A stretch of DNA of 64,000 nt from Amborella trichopoda (Eukaryota > Streptophyta > Magnoliopsida > Amborellales > Amborellaceae). A program made the position numbers and the translations under genes. Under the pieces are notes generated by a model. That model saw only the letters and a list, made by a program, of their open reading frames with translations. It was not told the DNA's origin and did no database searches. Of the stretch, positions 1 to 11,500 are shown in pieces (position 1 is the stretch's first letter; every line of letters starts with the position of its first letter). The stretch covers positions 275,047 through 339,046 of the forward strand of contig NW_006498137.1 in the NCBI RefSeq assembly GCF_000471905.2. The letters are read 5' to 3'.

Positions 1-70
1 AAACGTTAACGTTAACGTTAAGTTAACGTAACGTTAACGTAGTAACGTAAGTACGTAACGTAGTACGTAG

Positions 71-113
<43 letters not shown>
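1..113. repeat. Degenerate ACGTTA-type simple repeat running into (GA)n
   Basis: The first 60 bases are palindrome-rich variants of AACGTT/GTTAAC/GTACGTA. They change stepwise through gtagag into an (AG)n run at about 75-112. It is low complexity, sits at the window edge, and is either a genuine compound microsatellite or a long-read artefact. Confidence 0.85.
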
Positions 114-114
<1 letters not shown>

Positions 115-1339
115 CCTTGACAAAAATGTGGTAACTCATGAGACTATCTTCTTCCTTGATCTTTTATTTGAAACCCTTCAATGGAGTAGTCCATCATTTA
201 TGTGATCAAGCCCATACCATTGTTTCATTAATGTATTGATTTTGCTTCTCATATTTTTAATTCCTACTTCATTTCCATTATCAAAGCTTGTTGTGATTCT
301 TAATTTACAGTAGCTTTCTTCATTTTTGGTCATGAAAACTTGATATTTGAATAGTCCCAAAGCAATAGTATAGTTCATACACATAGTATGTGTAGACCAG
401 CTTGCTTGCTTCATGATCTTGAGCAGTTTCAACTTGATTTCTTGATCTTATTTTTCTATAATTTTTTACTGGGAATATACAACTGATGAGATGTTTATTT
501 CATCATATTTGAGCATAAGAAATAGTCTATTGAGTTTCTTTTTTAATGTTGAAAAGTTCGTGTGGTCCCTTATGGACCACATGGTGTAGTTTCACCATAT
601 TTCTTTATTTTGTGTAGTATCTCTATCAAACTTTGAAAGGCTATTTTGATACATGTCTCTATCACGATTTGATCCCCATTAAGTGAAATAAATGTGATCA
701 TTTGCTTCCCATTAGATTGATCTTCTTGAGTTATTATTATCACCCGTGCCTTAGACAATGGGACAAAATTAAGTTCTCAAAAGGCCATTTCGTGGCCTGG
801 GCACAAGGGGTTCGAACCATGGTTTTTCCATTGATGTTTGTATGTTAATTTAATGTATTTATTGTTATTAAATGGATTCATGATTCATTAAGTTGAGTAT
901 GTTGTATGAATATTGAGATTGTTTTTATTTTTATTTTTTATCTTGCGATATGAGCTATAATGCTATGCATTATTGTTTACGCAAATTGAAATCTTATTGA
1001 ATTATTATGATCAAGTGTATGATGTGTATGAGATATTATGAGGATAAAGAATGAAGATGAAATTATCATATAATTTTGATATAATAAGAAATTGCGAGTG
1101 CAAGTCATGCAATATGTTGTAGAGATGTATAATATGAATATTTGAATATTATATTCAGTTTAATTGTACTTTTTAGTAATGGATTTGTAACGGACCTATT
1201 AGGGTTGAATTTTGTTATTCAAATGTGTATAAACCATGTTTGTAGGCTGGAATATATGTATTATGGTTTTGTATTGAGATATTCATGCATTTAAAATCTT
1301 GAGTTTTTATACAATGGAATTTTTTTAAAAAAGATTACA
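114..1339. other. AT-rich upstream DNA, no recognisable gene
   Basis: Two short minus-strand ORFs (178-432, 84 aa; 570-758, 62 aa) have no motif I recognise and no shared frame. I see no promoter, tRNA or transposon ends here. Repeat relic is possible. Confidence 0.4.
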
Positions 1340-1605
1340 TTTCTAGCCTATTGATCTTATACCACCAACAATATAAACACTTGAAAACCTTGAAAATTGA
1401 CGATCTAGACAATGCGTTACAAGATGCACTAGTTCCTATATTTGAAGTCCATTTTCTCTTTGTGTCTATGTATCTCAAGGTCTAGATGATTGGATTGAAA
1501 GGTTTTTGGACATCAGAACAACTTCTTCTTGTGAAATTTTGAGGTCCACCTTCTTTTGATTGTTAACATCCTCAACCTTAAATCAATTATTTTCCTTTAG
1601 TTTTC
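1340..1605 (+). repeat. Mutator-like MITE relic, copy 1 (3' part)
   Basis: The stretch aligns by eye with the internal and right part of the MITE at 44352-44796. Shared landmarks are 'cttgaaaattgacgatctag', 'caagatgcactag', the CTC/TTC tract and 'ttttgaggtccacc' followed by a diverged right end. The left end is missing. Confidence 0.5.
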
Positions 1606-2970
1606 AACATTATCATCAATGTTTTGGATGAGAATGGCAGAAATATATGCAAGACAAGGAGCCCCTCTGGGTGCAAGGTGTCATTTGCCAACATGAATAT
1701 TATTCAAGTTATCTAATTGAGACCAATGAAGGTGTTTATTCGGAAGAAAATTGGATAATAGAGCAATAGCAAGCACCTCCATCGAAAGCCAAAACCGAAA
1801 TTTAGGCAGAAATTCCAAATGGATCGAGCTCAAACTTCACAAACTTCACAAACTTCATTGACCAAGTTCAAACTTCAAAAGAAATTTTCTCAAACTTTGT
1901 GATACATCTAAGCTATCAAACTTCACATCGGATGGTTGTAAGTAATTGTGGTCACTTTGTATCAAAAGTAAATGGTCTCATTGTATACAATCCTATTTTC
2001 AAAAAGAATACCTGTGTCTAAATAAATTTTGGATGAAAGAAGGCCAAGGAAATAAAATCTCAAAACAATATACAGTAAAACCATTTATCTTTGGTATAAG
2101 GTGGTCACAATTAATCTTGGCCATTGGATGTAAAATTGAGCAATTGTATTTCTTCTTGTACCAAAAATAAATGCTCTCATTGTATACAAAGCCAAAAAAA
2201 TCTTTGCGGAGTACTCAACAAGAATTTCTTTTCTCTTTATATCTAAAGAGCAGATTTAGCAGGCCTACGAATAAAAAACAACTTATTGCTGAGAGAAAAG
2301 ACTTCGCCATAATTTCAGCCACTCCCAATATGGCTTTTAAGAATATTTAAAAAGTTAGGCTTCGGACCGACTACTCCACCCATGCTCCAGCCGAGTACTC
2401 GTCCGAGTCCTTGAAAATTATTTTAAAATTTAAAAAAATTTTAAAATTTAAAATAAGGAAAATATATTTAAAGTAAAATTTAATAAAGCACAACTATGGT
2501 AAAAAAAATAAAAAAATTGTATACAATGAGACAAATTTACTTTTTATATAAAGAAAATAGTTTCATCTGGGTTGGACTGCATTTATACATATGAGGTCCA
2601 TGAAGTGTAAAGCATCCATTTTAAAGATGGATGCAAGTAGGTGTTTCATCTAAAAACAATGGAAACTAACAGTTCAAATGTTTTTTACTAGAATTATTAT
2701 TTACATTTTTTTAAATTTATTTAATTTTTCATATTCATGATCTTCATGTTAGAGATTACATGTTCTTAAAAATTAAGTTTTAAAATCCACCTCAAAAATA
2801 TATTTATTAAGAAGCCCACGTTTTTACATATGTGGGCTTGGCCGAATAGAAACCGGGTCCAAACTAAATCCTCGGAGCAATGCTTTTGTGCAGGAACAAA
2901 AACATGGGCCAAGAAGAACATAAACCTACAAAAAAAAAAAACAAAAAAAAACATACTTTCCATATACAAA
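1606..2970. other. Upstream intergenic DNA, repeats only
   Basis: I see a short 'aacttcaca' tandem run near 1840-1875, AT-rich filler near 2400-2520 and A-runs near 2930-2950. The small ORFs (1946-2170 +, 2766-3005 -) carry no recognisable motif. Confidence 0.4.
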
Positions 2971-3362
2971 GGGTGAGGTTTGTATAAGGTGTCGACCTTA
3001 AACAATCACGGCAAGGTGCATCTCATTAAAAGATGTATTTTCCGTGCCAAAATTCTAATGATGGCCTAAAAGTCAAAATTTCACCCCTATAATGAAATTG
3101 AAAACTTTGAGAATGCTGCAAATCTAGTAAATTTATGAGCACTCGAAAATATTAAAAATGGATGGTCTAAATAATATGTTATAAGATGGACTAATTATAG
3201 GACTTGAAATTTATTTATTCTTTCATATCTATATACATCGATGTTAAGATGATCAATTGCATAATTTTCTAGTGACAAACCAATCTTTTTCAATAGGTTT
3301 TTGAGGTACACCGTACTTCTATTGCATGATTATAAGGTTGACACCTTATATAAAATTTTTGA
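2971..3362 (+). mobile_element. Mutator-like MITE, copy 2
   Basis: The left end 'gggtgaggtttgtataagg' followed by tgtcgaccttaaacaat pairs with a right end carrying 'aaggttgacaccttatataaa'. These are inverted counterparts of the ends of the copy at 44352-44796. Internal landmarks (gatggtctaaat, ggacttgaaat, ttgaggtacacc) are shared. Outer bases are diverged, so I cannot confirm a 9-bp target duplication here. Confidence 0.65.
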
Positions 3363-3599
3363 TTTAAAAAATGAATAGTTAGCCAGGAGTCTCTCGCCCG
3401 TTTCGGTTTTTTTAAAATCTTCTAATTTTATTTAAATTTTTTGACTTTATTAAAATTTTATAATTTTACTTAATTTTTTTTAAAATCCCCAAGCTGCACC
3501 TCCACTGAGGAGCCGACTTTTCGAACGCTACCTCTAACTACCGCTGCAAACAACCGATATTTCGGCATATCAAGCCTTGACGTTGATGGTTAGGCCAAA

Positions 3600-4325
3600 A
3601 ATATTTCAATGCCCATTCTTGTCATTTACCAAAAACAATTGGGAGCATTATAGTCATTGTACAAGGAGTAAAAGAAGTGTGAAGACTGCACAATTTTTCT
3701 CTGTAGAGACGACCTCGTAAGTACGGCAGCGGTCTTAAAACATAAAAGCCATCTCTTTTGGCCGGGAAAGGGTTTACCGGCCATAATTGTGCCGGGAAAT
3801 TGTTTCCCGGCGTTCTGTCATTGTGGAACGAAATCTGAGGCTTCAATTTCAGGTTCAGGTTTTTCTTGTGCCAGGAGCTTTTAGCATGTAAAGGGAGTGG
3901 AGAAGAGGTTCTTCATCAGAAAAAAGCATAGAAGAGGTTACACTTTCACCTTTAGGTTCTTTCTGTCTTTTGTCACTTGGTGCTTTCCTTTTCTTGGATC
4001 TGGACTTTTTTCAGAGCTTTTCGGTCTCTTTTTTCCTCAATTATTGAGCTTCTTTTGTACTGAAACTTGTAAGTGCGCTGGAAAAGAGGGAAAAAAGCTC
4101 TTCTTTTGAGAAATTATTGGAGATTTCAAGGAATGCTTCAATCTTGAGCAAAATTTCGTTGATCATGTCTTCATTTGTCTGAAATAACAGCTATTTCTTT
4201 GTGTTTCTCTGAGTGTGGAAGCTTTTCTGGTACAGTGTAACTGAGTTTGCTTTACTAGTCCATTTATCTATCCCGGTTTTTACGTACATATACCTGTAAC
4301 TATTTACTTCTTCCGGTTAAAGTTG
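3600..4325 (+). promoter_or_regulatory. Probable DEG7 promoter and 5' UTR exon region
   Basis: Base composition changes here from AT-rich repeats to a more balanced stretch with pyrimidine tracts and a GC-rich imperfect palindrome near 3760-3812 (ccgggaaattgtttcccgg). A good donor (g|gtaag at 4326) and acceptor (cttcag ending at 5266) would make a 941-nt 5'UTR intron. The UTR would then resume at 5267, 25 nt before the ATG. This is inference from splice motifs only; no TATA box is convincing. Confidence 0.35.
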
Positions 4326-4545
4326 GTAAGAGTAGCTGGGAATTAGTGGCGACACATCCTCTTTGAGAAAATTGACGTATCTTATGAAGAAGGCTTTAGA
4401 TTTTAGGCTTTCTCCAATAAGTTTATTTGTGTCCTTTTATTTTTATTCATGCTCTTATTGTGGGAAAGATTTAGTTTGTCACCCTGTATGTGTTTAGTGT
4501 TAGTGATGTATATCTATTGCCAAATAGTTTACTGAAATCATCTGC

Positions 4546-4551
<6 letters not shown>

Positions 4552-4579
<28 letters not shown>
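4552..4579 (+). repeat. (GAAA)n microsatellite
   Basis: About seven perfect GAAA units lie in the putative 5'UTR intron upstream of DEG7. Confidence 0.9.
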
Positions 4580-4580
<1 letters not shown>

Positions 4581-5291
4581 GAAAACCTCACATCATGCTT
4601 TTTGTTGGAAGTTTGACCTTTACTTGGACGAGCAGTGTCTTTAAGGGTTTTCTTCGTGAATTATGATGTTATTGCAATTTTTGTTGCATTTGATTTTGGT
4701 CATCTAATGGTTTATCGATGTCGACTGTAGTTCTTGAAGATGTAAGATGGAGTGAAAGTATTCTTGGGAAAGTTTGATTCTTTATGCTAGGCTTGCTTAA
4801 TTTTCAATAGCAATGGTACTTTGCCTCATGTCCAGTAGGAATCTTGACATCTTTGTGATAGAAGCTTTTGATCTTATAAATTTTGACTTCATTCTTTCAG
4901 ACTTGTCTTTAGAAAGTAATAGAATTACCGAATTATAATTGGAATTGATTGAACTCCAGAATGACTCAAAATTTTATTTGCAGGAAACTCATTTAAATTA
5001 TCTTTATGGGCATTCCCTGTTATTTCTGGAGTGGTTTGTGGTGACTATGAGGTCATTGGATTCATGCAAGGAAGTTCATATGTAATATCATCCATCAAGA
5101 ATTCTTGAGGGCTATGTAAAGACGGAAATCTGAGAGCTTTAAAAATTTCAAATATAGTGTTAAATATCTTTTGACAAAACCTACTCTTGACACTGCTAGG
5201 AAAGCCATACAAGTACTATGCATTGACAAACACTAAAAGGGTTGTTTAAGTATTTTCTTACTTCAGGAATTTGGGAGAGTGTTTGTTAGAA

Positions 5292-5577
5292 ATGGGAGAT
5301 CCTTTAGAGAGATTGGGGTCTGAAGCAGCGGCAGGACTAGAGTCATGCATGAAGGAGGAATTAAGCATGGACATTGATCCTCCATTTAGGCAGAATGTTG
5401 CGACGGCCGAGGATTGGAGGAAAGCTTTGCACAAGGTCGTTCCAGCAGTTGTTGTGCTCAGGACTACTGCACCTCGTGCATTTGACACTGAGGCTGCCGG
5501 TGCAAGCTATGCGACTGGATTTGTTGTTGACAAGTCTCGTGGGATAATTCTCACTAACCGCCATGTTGTTAAGCCTG
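5292..5577 (+). CDS. DEG7: DEG7 exon 1 (start codon, catalytic His)
   Basis: The ATG at 5292 starts MGDPLERLG, the conserved N-terminus of plant DEG7. An upstream in-frame TTG at 5271 is not a credible start. The exon encodes residues 1-95 plus one base, covering the TAEDWRKAL helix, the first beta strands ([15 protein letters not shown]) and NRHVV with catalytic His91. It ends CCTG before the donor gtatgt at 5578 (phase 1). Confidence 0.95.
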
Positions 5578-8500
5578 GTATGTTCTATTATTGCGGACTA
5601 TATTGGTTTCTTGCTTTGGCTACATTGTTGTCACATGGTTCTTTTGGAGGTTTTGTATTGATATTTTGCACTTAAACTTTTCTTGTTTAGGTGAAATTTG
5701 TGGTTTTCTTGATTGGGTAGGTGGTTATCACATGCTTCTTTTAGGATGTGGTATTGATAAATTTGTAGTCGCACGTTTCTTGTTTAAGGTGAAATGATCC
5801 TACATGTCTTTGTTGTGTTTTGATGGGGCCATAATTTTCTTTTCTTTGGCGCTTAGCTTCATTTGAATATGCGAGCGGTTTGATTGTCAGATGTCTTTTC
5901 ATGTTTTAAATGTGGTTTTGAATAAGATGCATGAATGCTAAGGGTTTAAAGTGGGTATAGTGGGTATAGTGGGCTGCCGTGCTGCCAACCCTTATTCTGG
6001 ATTATCAAACATGTTGTGTAGCCTTTCTGTGGCTTCTGTGCTGAGGATCTCTCTGTGATGATCGTTTACTGATGATCTTTACTTTTGAAAGCTCCTAGTT
6101 AGTGGCCATGTCATGGCATACTTACTTGCTAGGTGCTTCTTAATCATTTGCTTATGTTTGCGAGTTGACATCTTGTGTAAACTTTCATTGGATTCTTTTA
6201 TTATCTTATTGTATGAGGGCTTCTTTCATTTTTCTGATGAGCTGTTGGGTAGTCTTTTTGGGAAGTATGGTATGATCCAAGAGACTATGGGGTTCTATTG
6301 GAGAAGGTTTAACCCTCAGAACTTGTTTTTGTTTGTGTTTTCTTACTGTTTAGGCGTTAGTTTTGTACTCAAGGTGTTTGTCCCTTATTTTGTTTGCATT
6401 TCACAATCTCTTCATGTTCTAAATGATTTCAATGTTTCGTGCTGGTTGTAGGGCCTGTAGTTGCAGAAGCTATGTTTGTCAACAGGGAAGAGATTCCTGT
6501 ACACCCAATTTATCGTGATCCTGTAAGTCATTATTACTTTTTTGAAAGTGTGTCATTATTCCTTGAATTATACTCTACATCATTCTTTATATGTGTATAT
6601 TTCTTAAAAATTATACCAATGAACTTCCATGTTGTTTCCTGTTGTATTCTTGTATTGTGGTTCGTTTAATCAACTAAGGTAAAATGCACTGTTTGTAGCT
6701 TTTTATGGTCAGATTGGAACCAAACTAGTGAAATACTTGAGGTACTCGATGCACCTATGTGGTACTTGCTGCATTATCAGTTTAACTGAGTCATTTTAGG
6801 ATGAAAGGAAACTATCTATACAAATTATCCTTGTCTATATGGTTCATGCTGTTTTTCCTTGATAAGTAGATTTTTGCATTTCATATTTTAATATCTTCAT
6901 TTACAGTTTACATGCTAAAAAGTGCTACTAAATTGTGAGAACATGCTGTTGAGAAATTGCATTTCCCTTCCAAAATGCATTTGATGGGACCACAAGGATG
7001 AGCTTGAGCCAGTGGGCTCTTTTAATTGATGGTGTGCATGACCAACAAGCGTACCCAGTGGAATTTCCACCATGAATCATGCAATAAATTTCTACAAATA
7101 TGGTAACTTTATTGCAGCAATACACAAAACTGACCTCAAACATGTACATCCACAAATGGAAACCATCAACTTGCTGGCGACATCTCTGTCTGAGATAGTA
7201 AATTGTTGCTTGAAGTCAAAACTTGGCATTGAAATATGGGGAGTTTTGTGCGTCTCATGGAGTGAATGAACAAGGTTCTACAATCTACACTATGGGCTCC
7301 AACCTCTTCTTCAATTCGTGCCTGTTGACCAGGTTGTGGCCCGAGATTCTCTTGTCGAATAATGGAATTTCTAATTGCAGTGTTTTGTTGACTCACTTGT
7401 TGAGAAGGTGATTCCCCTTAATGTGCCCTGTCACATTGTTGGGAAATTTGGATGTAGGCAACTTCCTTGAGTAGGAGGACTTCCAACTTCAACCCATGAG
7501 GTGGGAACAGGAGAGGGGCCATTTCATTTCTTGCCTAGAAAATTGAGATGCTTTTTTTTTTTTTGAAATTGTTAAATTGTTAGAAAATTGAGATGCTTTG
7601 ACTTTGTAGAAAAAAAAAATGGAAATATTTTATGTATACCTATGAATGTAATATGTGTATTTCACACCAGTAATATTAGGATTTGTGTGCATTTTTTTTT
7701 TGTGACAGAACAAAACATTCACTATGTCATATATGAAAATTGATTAAAATAAAGTATATTCATGAAATATAAACATAGGCAGTAGATAATGCTACATGGA
7801 CATCGAACATCAAACCTATTTTGTATGATATCTGTTGTAGAAATGAATGGAGTTGTGATTTATCGATGACAATATAACGAATGCATAAATAACTTTCTTT
7901 GATAGAAAACATACCAATTTCAAAATCATTATCTGCAGTCTTAATATTTAACCCTAATCCAATACCAGTGGAAGTTATCTAGAATACCATTTACCATTAT
8001 AATACATAAGGAAAACCACAAAAGATACTTATATTGTTGCTTACAGTTGTGCAATGTATGTAATATTTGATGTAGAGAGCATGCAGGACTTTTTTTCAGT
8101 GGGACTTTTATTCATCTAATCACGTTTCAAATCTCTTCTTCATTCCTTGAACACAGTGTCACTTTGTCATCAACAGAATCTTCTCTATCCTCCATATACT
8201 GCATCTCCTCCTTATTCTCCTAGGTACCAGGATCCTGTCATCTTGTTTCTAGATTCCACAGATTGGTGTTGTGATCTTGTATGCAATTCTGAAACTTTGG
8301 ATAACCCTACAGCCTGCTCCATATTTATCCTTCTCAATGTTTCTCCTTTCAATACCCTTGCTTGTCAAGCCACTCTATACAGTTTTTTTTTTGAGAGAGA
8401 GTTAACTGTTTATTGAAGAAAAAAGAGTTTGTACAAGTGTTGGGTCTAGCGTTCCTTACAAAAATTGGGAGCTACCAAGACCCTAACGGGCAAGGTAATC

Positions 8501-11500
8501 CCTTTACAAAAAAGCCATAAAAGAGTTAAATGCTTGTGACAACAATGTGTTGACTTAGCAAAAATGGTGGAAGGGTTTATATCGCACCCTATTTACAACG
8601 GGAAGTGAGTAGAGCACTAAAAAGGAGAAAATGGCCCAGCTTGCTTAAGAAGGTTGAAGATTATCTGTAAGATCGGCTCCATCATTGGCCATGAGATCTG
8701 TGAGTGCGTTGGACGTCCTGAATGTATGCCTGCATGAGACGCTAATACCCCCCTGCAAATGAATTCAATCTCATCAACGATCGGCAGTAGATACCATGGT
8801 GGGAAAGACTTTCCGGATGCCCAAGAAATGATGTTGTATGAGTCCCCTTCAACTATTAAGTGGGATCCCCAAGATGGGTTGAAATGCTTGAGCCCTATCA
8901 ACAGTGCTTTTGCTTCAGCATGTTGTGAGTCAGTATAGCCAAGGGATTCAGCGTACGTGAGTAGAATATTCGGTTCATGGTCTCGGAATACACCCCCAAC
9001 CCCAGCTGGCCCTGGGTTACCCCTCGAGGAACCATCAAAATTGAGTTTGATAGTGCCTCTCGGGGGTGGTTGCCAGTTGTTGGATTTTTGAGATTTCTTA
9101 GGCTGATGAAAGAGGATATTACCCCATTTGCTAAGAAAAAAGTTTGTTGGTGTACCCGCAAAGACGTTGTGGTTGGTCGCCCAAAATGTTACCAAGGTCT
9201 TAATCTTGTGAAGGAGTGCAGGCAGTTGTTGATAACATCTCTGGAATATCCTATTGTTCCTTTTTATCCAAATGACCCATATGAGTGCGACAGTGGCAGC
9301 TTTCCATATTATTTTTTCAGCTTTAGGCCAGGGCTTGGCGAAATCTATGGATAGGAGGGAAGGAACCGTGGGTGGAGTAGCCCATTCAAGGCCAAAGAGG
9401 TGCAAAAGTCTACTCCTATCACACCTGTTCACAATGAATGAAGAGATGAGCGTTAGATTCCTCATCTTTTTGACACATAATACATTTGTTTGGGGTATGA
9501 ATTCCCCTCTTTTTTAGTTGGTCCACAGTTAAGGCTCTCTGTGATCCAGCTATCCAATTGAAGGTCTGGACCCTTGGGGGTGCTATGGAAGACCATTTTG
9601 GCTAGCAACGAGGGAGGGTTGAAAGGCAGAGTGGGAGATTGAATGAGCCTTTTATAAAACGAGGCTACTGTGAAGCACCCAGAGGGAGAACCACTCTATA
9701 TAGTTATCTATATAAACAACGTGATCCTGCAATATTAAAGGTTTAGAGAGCATTTTAGTTCACTGGTTATACTCCACAAATTTAGAGTAGGACACACTCG
9801 CCAAAAACTTATTCAAGTCTCTGTCAAAACTAAGATAATCAACACCAGGCTCTTTGTGAAGGTAAACATGGACATGGTTAAATTTAAATAGCTTGGGTTT
9901 TATATATATGAATATGTATGTATGTATGTATGTATGTAGGTATATGTGTGTGTGTGTGTGTGTAGATAGATAGATAGATAGATTGGCTTTTTAAACCTAC
10001 CAAGGACAAACATGCTTGTATTCTTCTAGAAACACGAAATGCTCCATCTGTGAAATAGAAATTGTAATATTCAAATCTCCTTGTTCGGAATACAACCCTC
10101 CAAATTCTGGCTGAGAGCTGACATGACTTACACGAACTAGATCCACCTTGTAACAGGCCCACGCAGAGGCCGACTCGTGTGAATTAGTGTTTCAAAAAGT
10201 GCTAGGCGGCGCCCAGGCGGCCGTAGGGGTCCAAGCTGCCCAGTGCCTAGGCGGGCGCCCAGAACCTGGGCAGCCCAGTTGAACAAAATCATGCAAGCTA
10301 AAACAATAAAACCATACAAGCATACACTGATTGTCTGATACACACAAAAGTTAGATAGTGGAAACTAGAAAGTAGAAACTAAAAATAAGAAAAAGAAAAT
10401 ATATCGAAATTCTGAAAATATACAGTTTAGGACGCAATAGTCAACACTTAACACTCAACACCAAGAGTCAAGCACTCAAGCGTCTTCAACTCTTTATTCT
10501 TTAGTCATCATCATCATCAGAAGGAATAGGGTAAGCATCATCACATACATCAGATTTGAGTCCATCATCATTAGAGGCATCTCCCTCTTCAATATAATGC
10601 TCGTCCTCCTCTGTTTCTTCTGAATTTGCATCTTCTTCCTCTTCTTCTACCACCCTCTTACTATGTGCAGATAAAGCCCTAGGACTCCTGGCTGCTCTAC
10701 CTTTTTTTATCTTTTTGTACTTCCTTGAACTCAAATATTGTATAATCTCCTCCTTGGTAGTCTCAGGAACATTTTTACACAGGGCAACATCCCCCTTAAT
10801 ACCGGCAAGGTATTTTTTGAACCGATAAATACCCCCATTAGTATCCTTTCCACAATAATTACATTTAATACGATTTTTGTCATTCGAATTCGGGTTATAA
10901 CCTTACTTTCAATATGGATCACCACTTCTAAAAGAACTTGGAGAAGATATTTCCATAGAACGAGGCTCATTTTCATCATTTTCTAGTTTTTCTAAATTAA
11001 AAAATTGTCTAATCTCAATCCAAATAGCTTCAAGAATCTTTTTACAAGAAGCAACATTGCTTTTAATACTGGCAAGATGTTTCTTGAATCGGTTAATGCC
11101 CCCATTGGTATCTTTTTCACAAAAATTATACCTTATACAATTTTTATTGTTTGGTTTCGGGTTATGACTATACTTTCAACCCGGATCACCTCTTCTAGAA
11201 GAACCAAAAATAGATCTATTCAAATGACAAGGATTTGTTCCTGTTTTTGTTTTACAGAACTCAAATATTACTTAATCTCCTCTCTGATAGCTTCAGGAAT
11301 ATTTTTACAACGGGCAACATCGATGTTTCTTAAACCGGTTTATACCCCTTTTTGTAATTTTTTCACAATAATTGCATCTAATGTAATTTTTGTCATTTGG
11401 ATTCGGGTTATATCCATATTTCCAACCCGGATCTCCACTTCGACTAGATCCTGAAGAAGACAATCTCAAAATAAAACAAGCAATCTAAAAATAAAGTTTT

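Noticed and set aside
1..60. Telomere-like repeat at the window start
   Set aside because: Units are AACGTT/GTACGTA variants, not the plant TTTAGGG repeat.
5271..5291. Upstream in-frame TTG start for DEG7
   Set aside because: Non-ATG start; the conserved N-terminus MGDPLERLG begins at the ATG at 5292.
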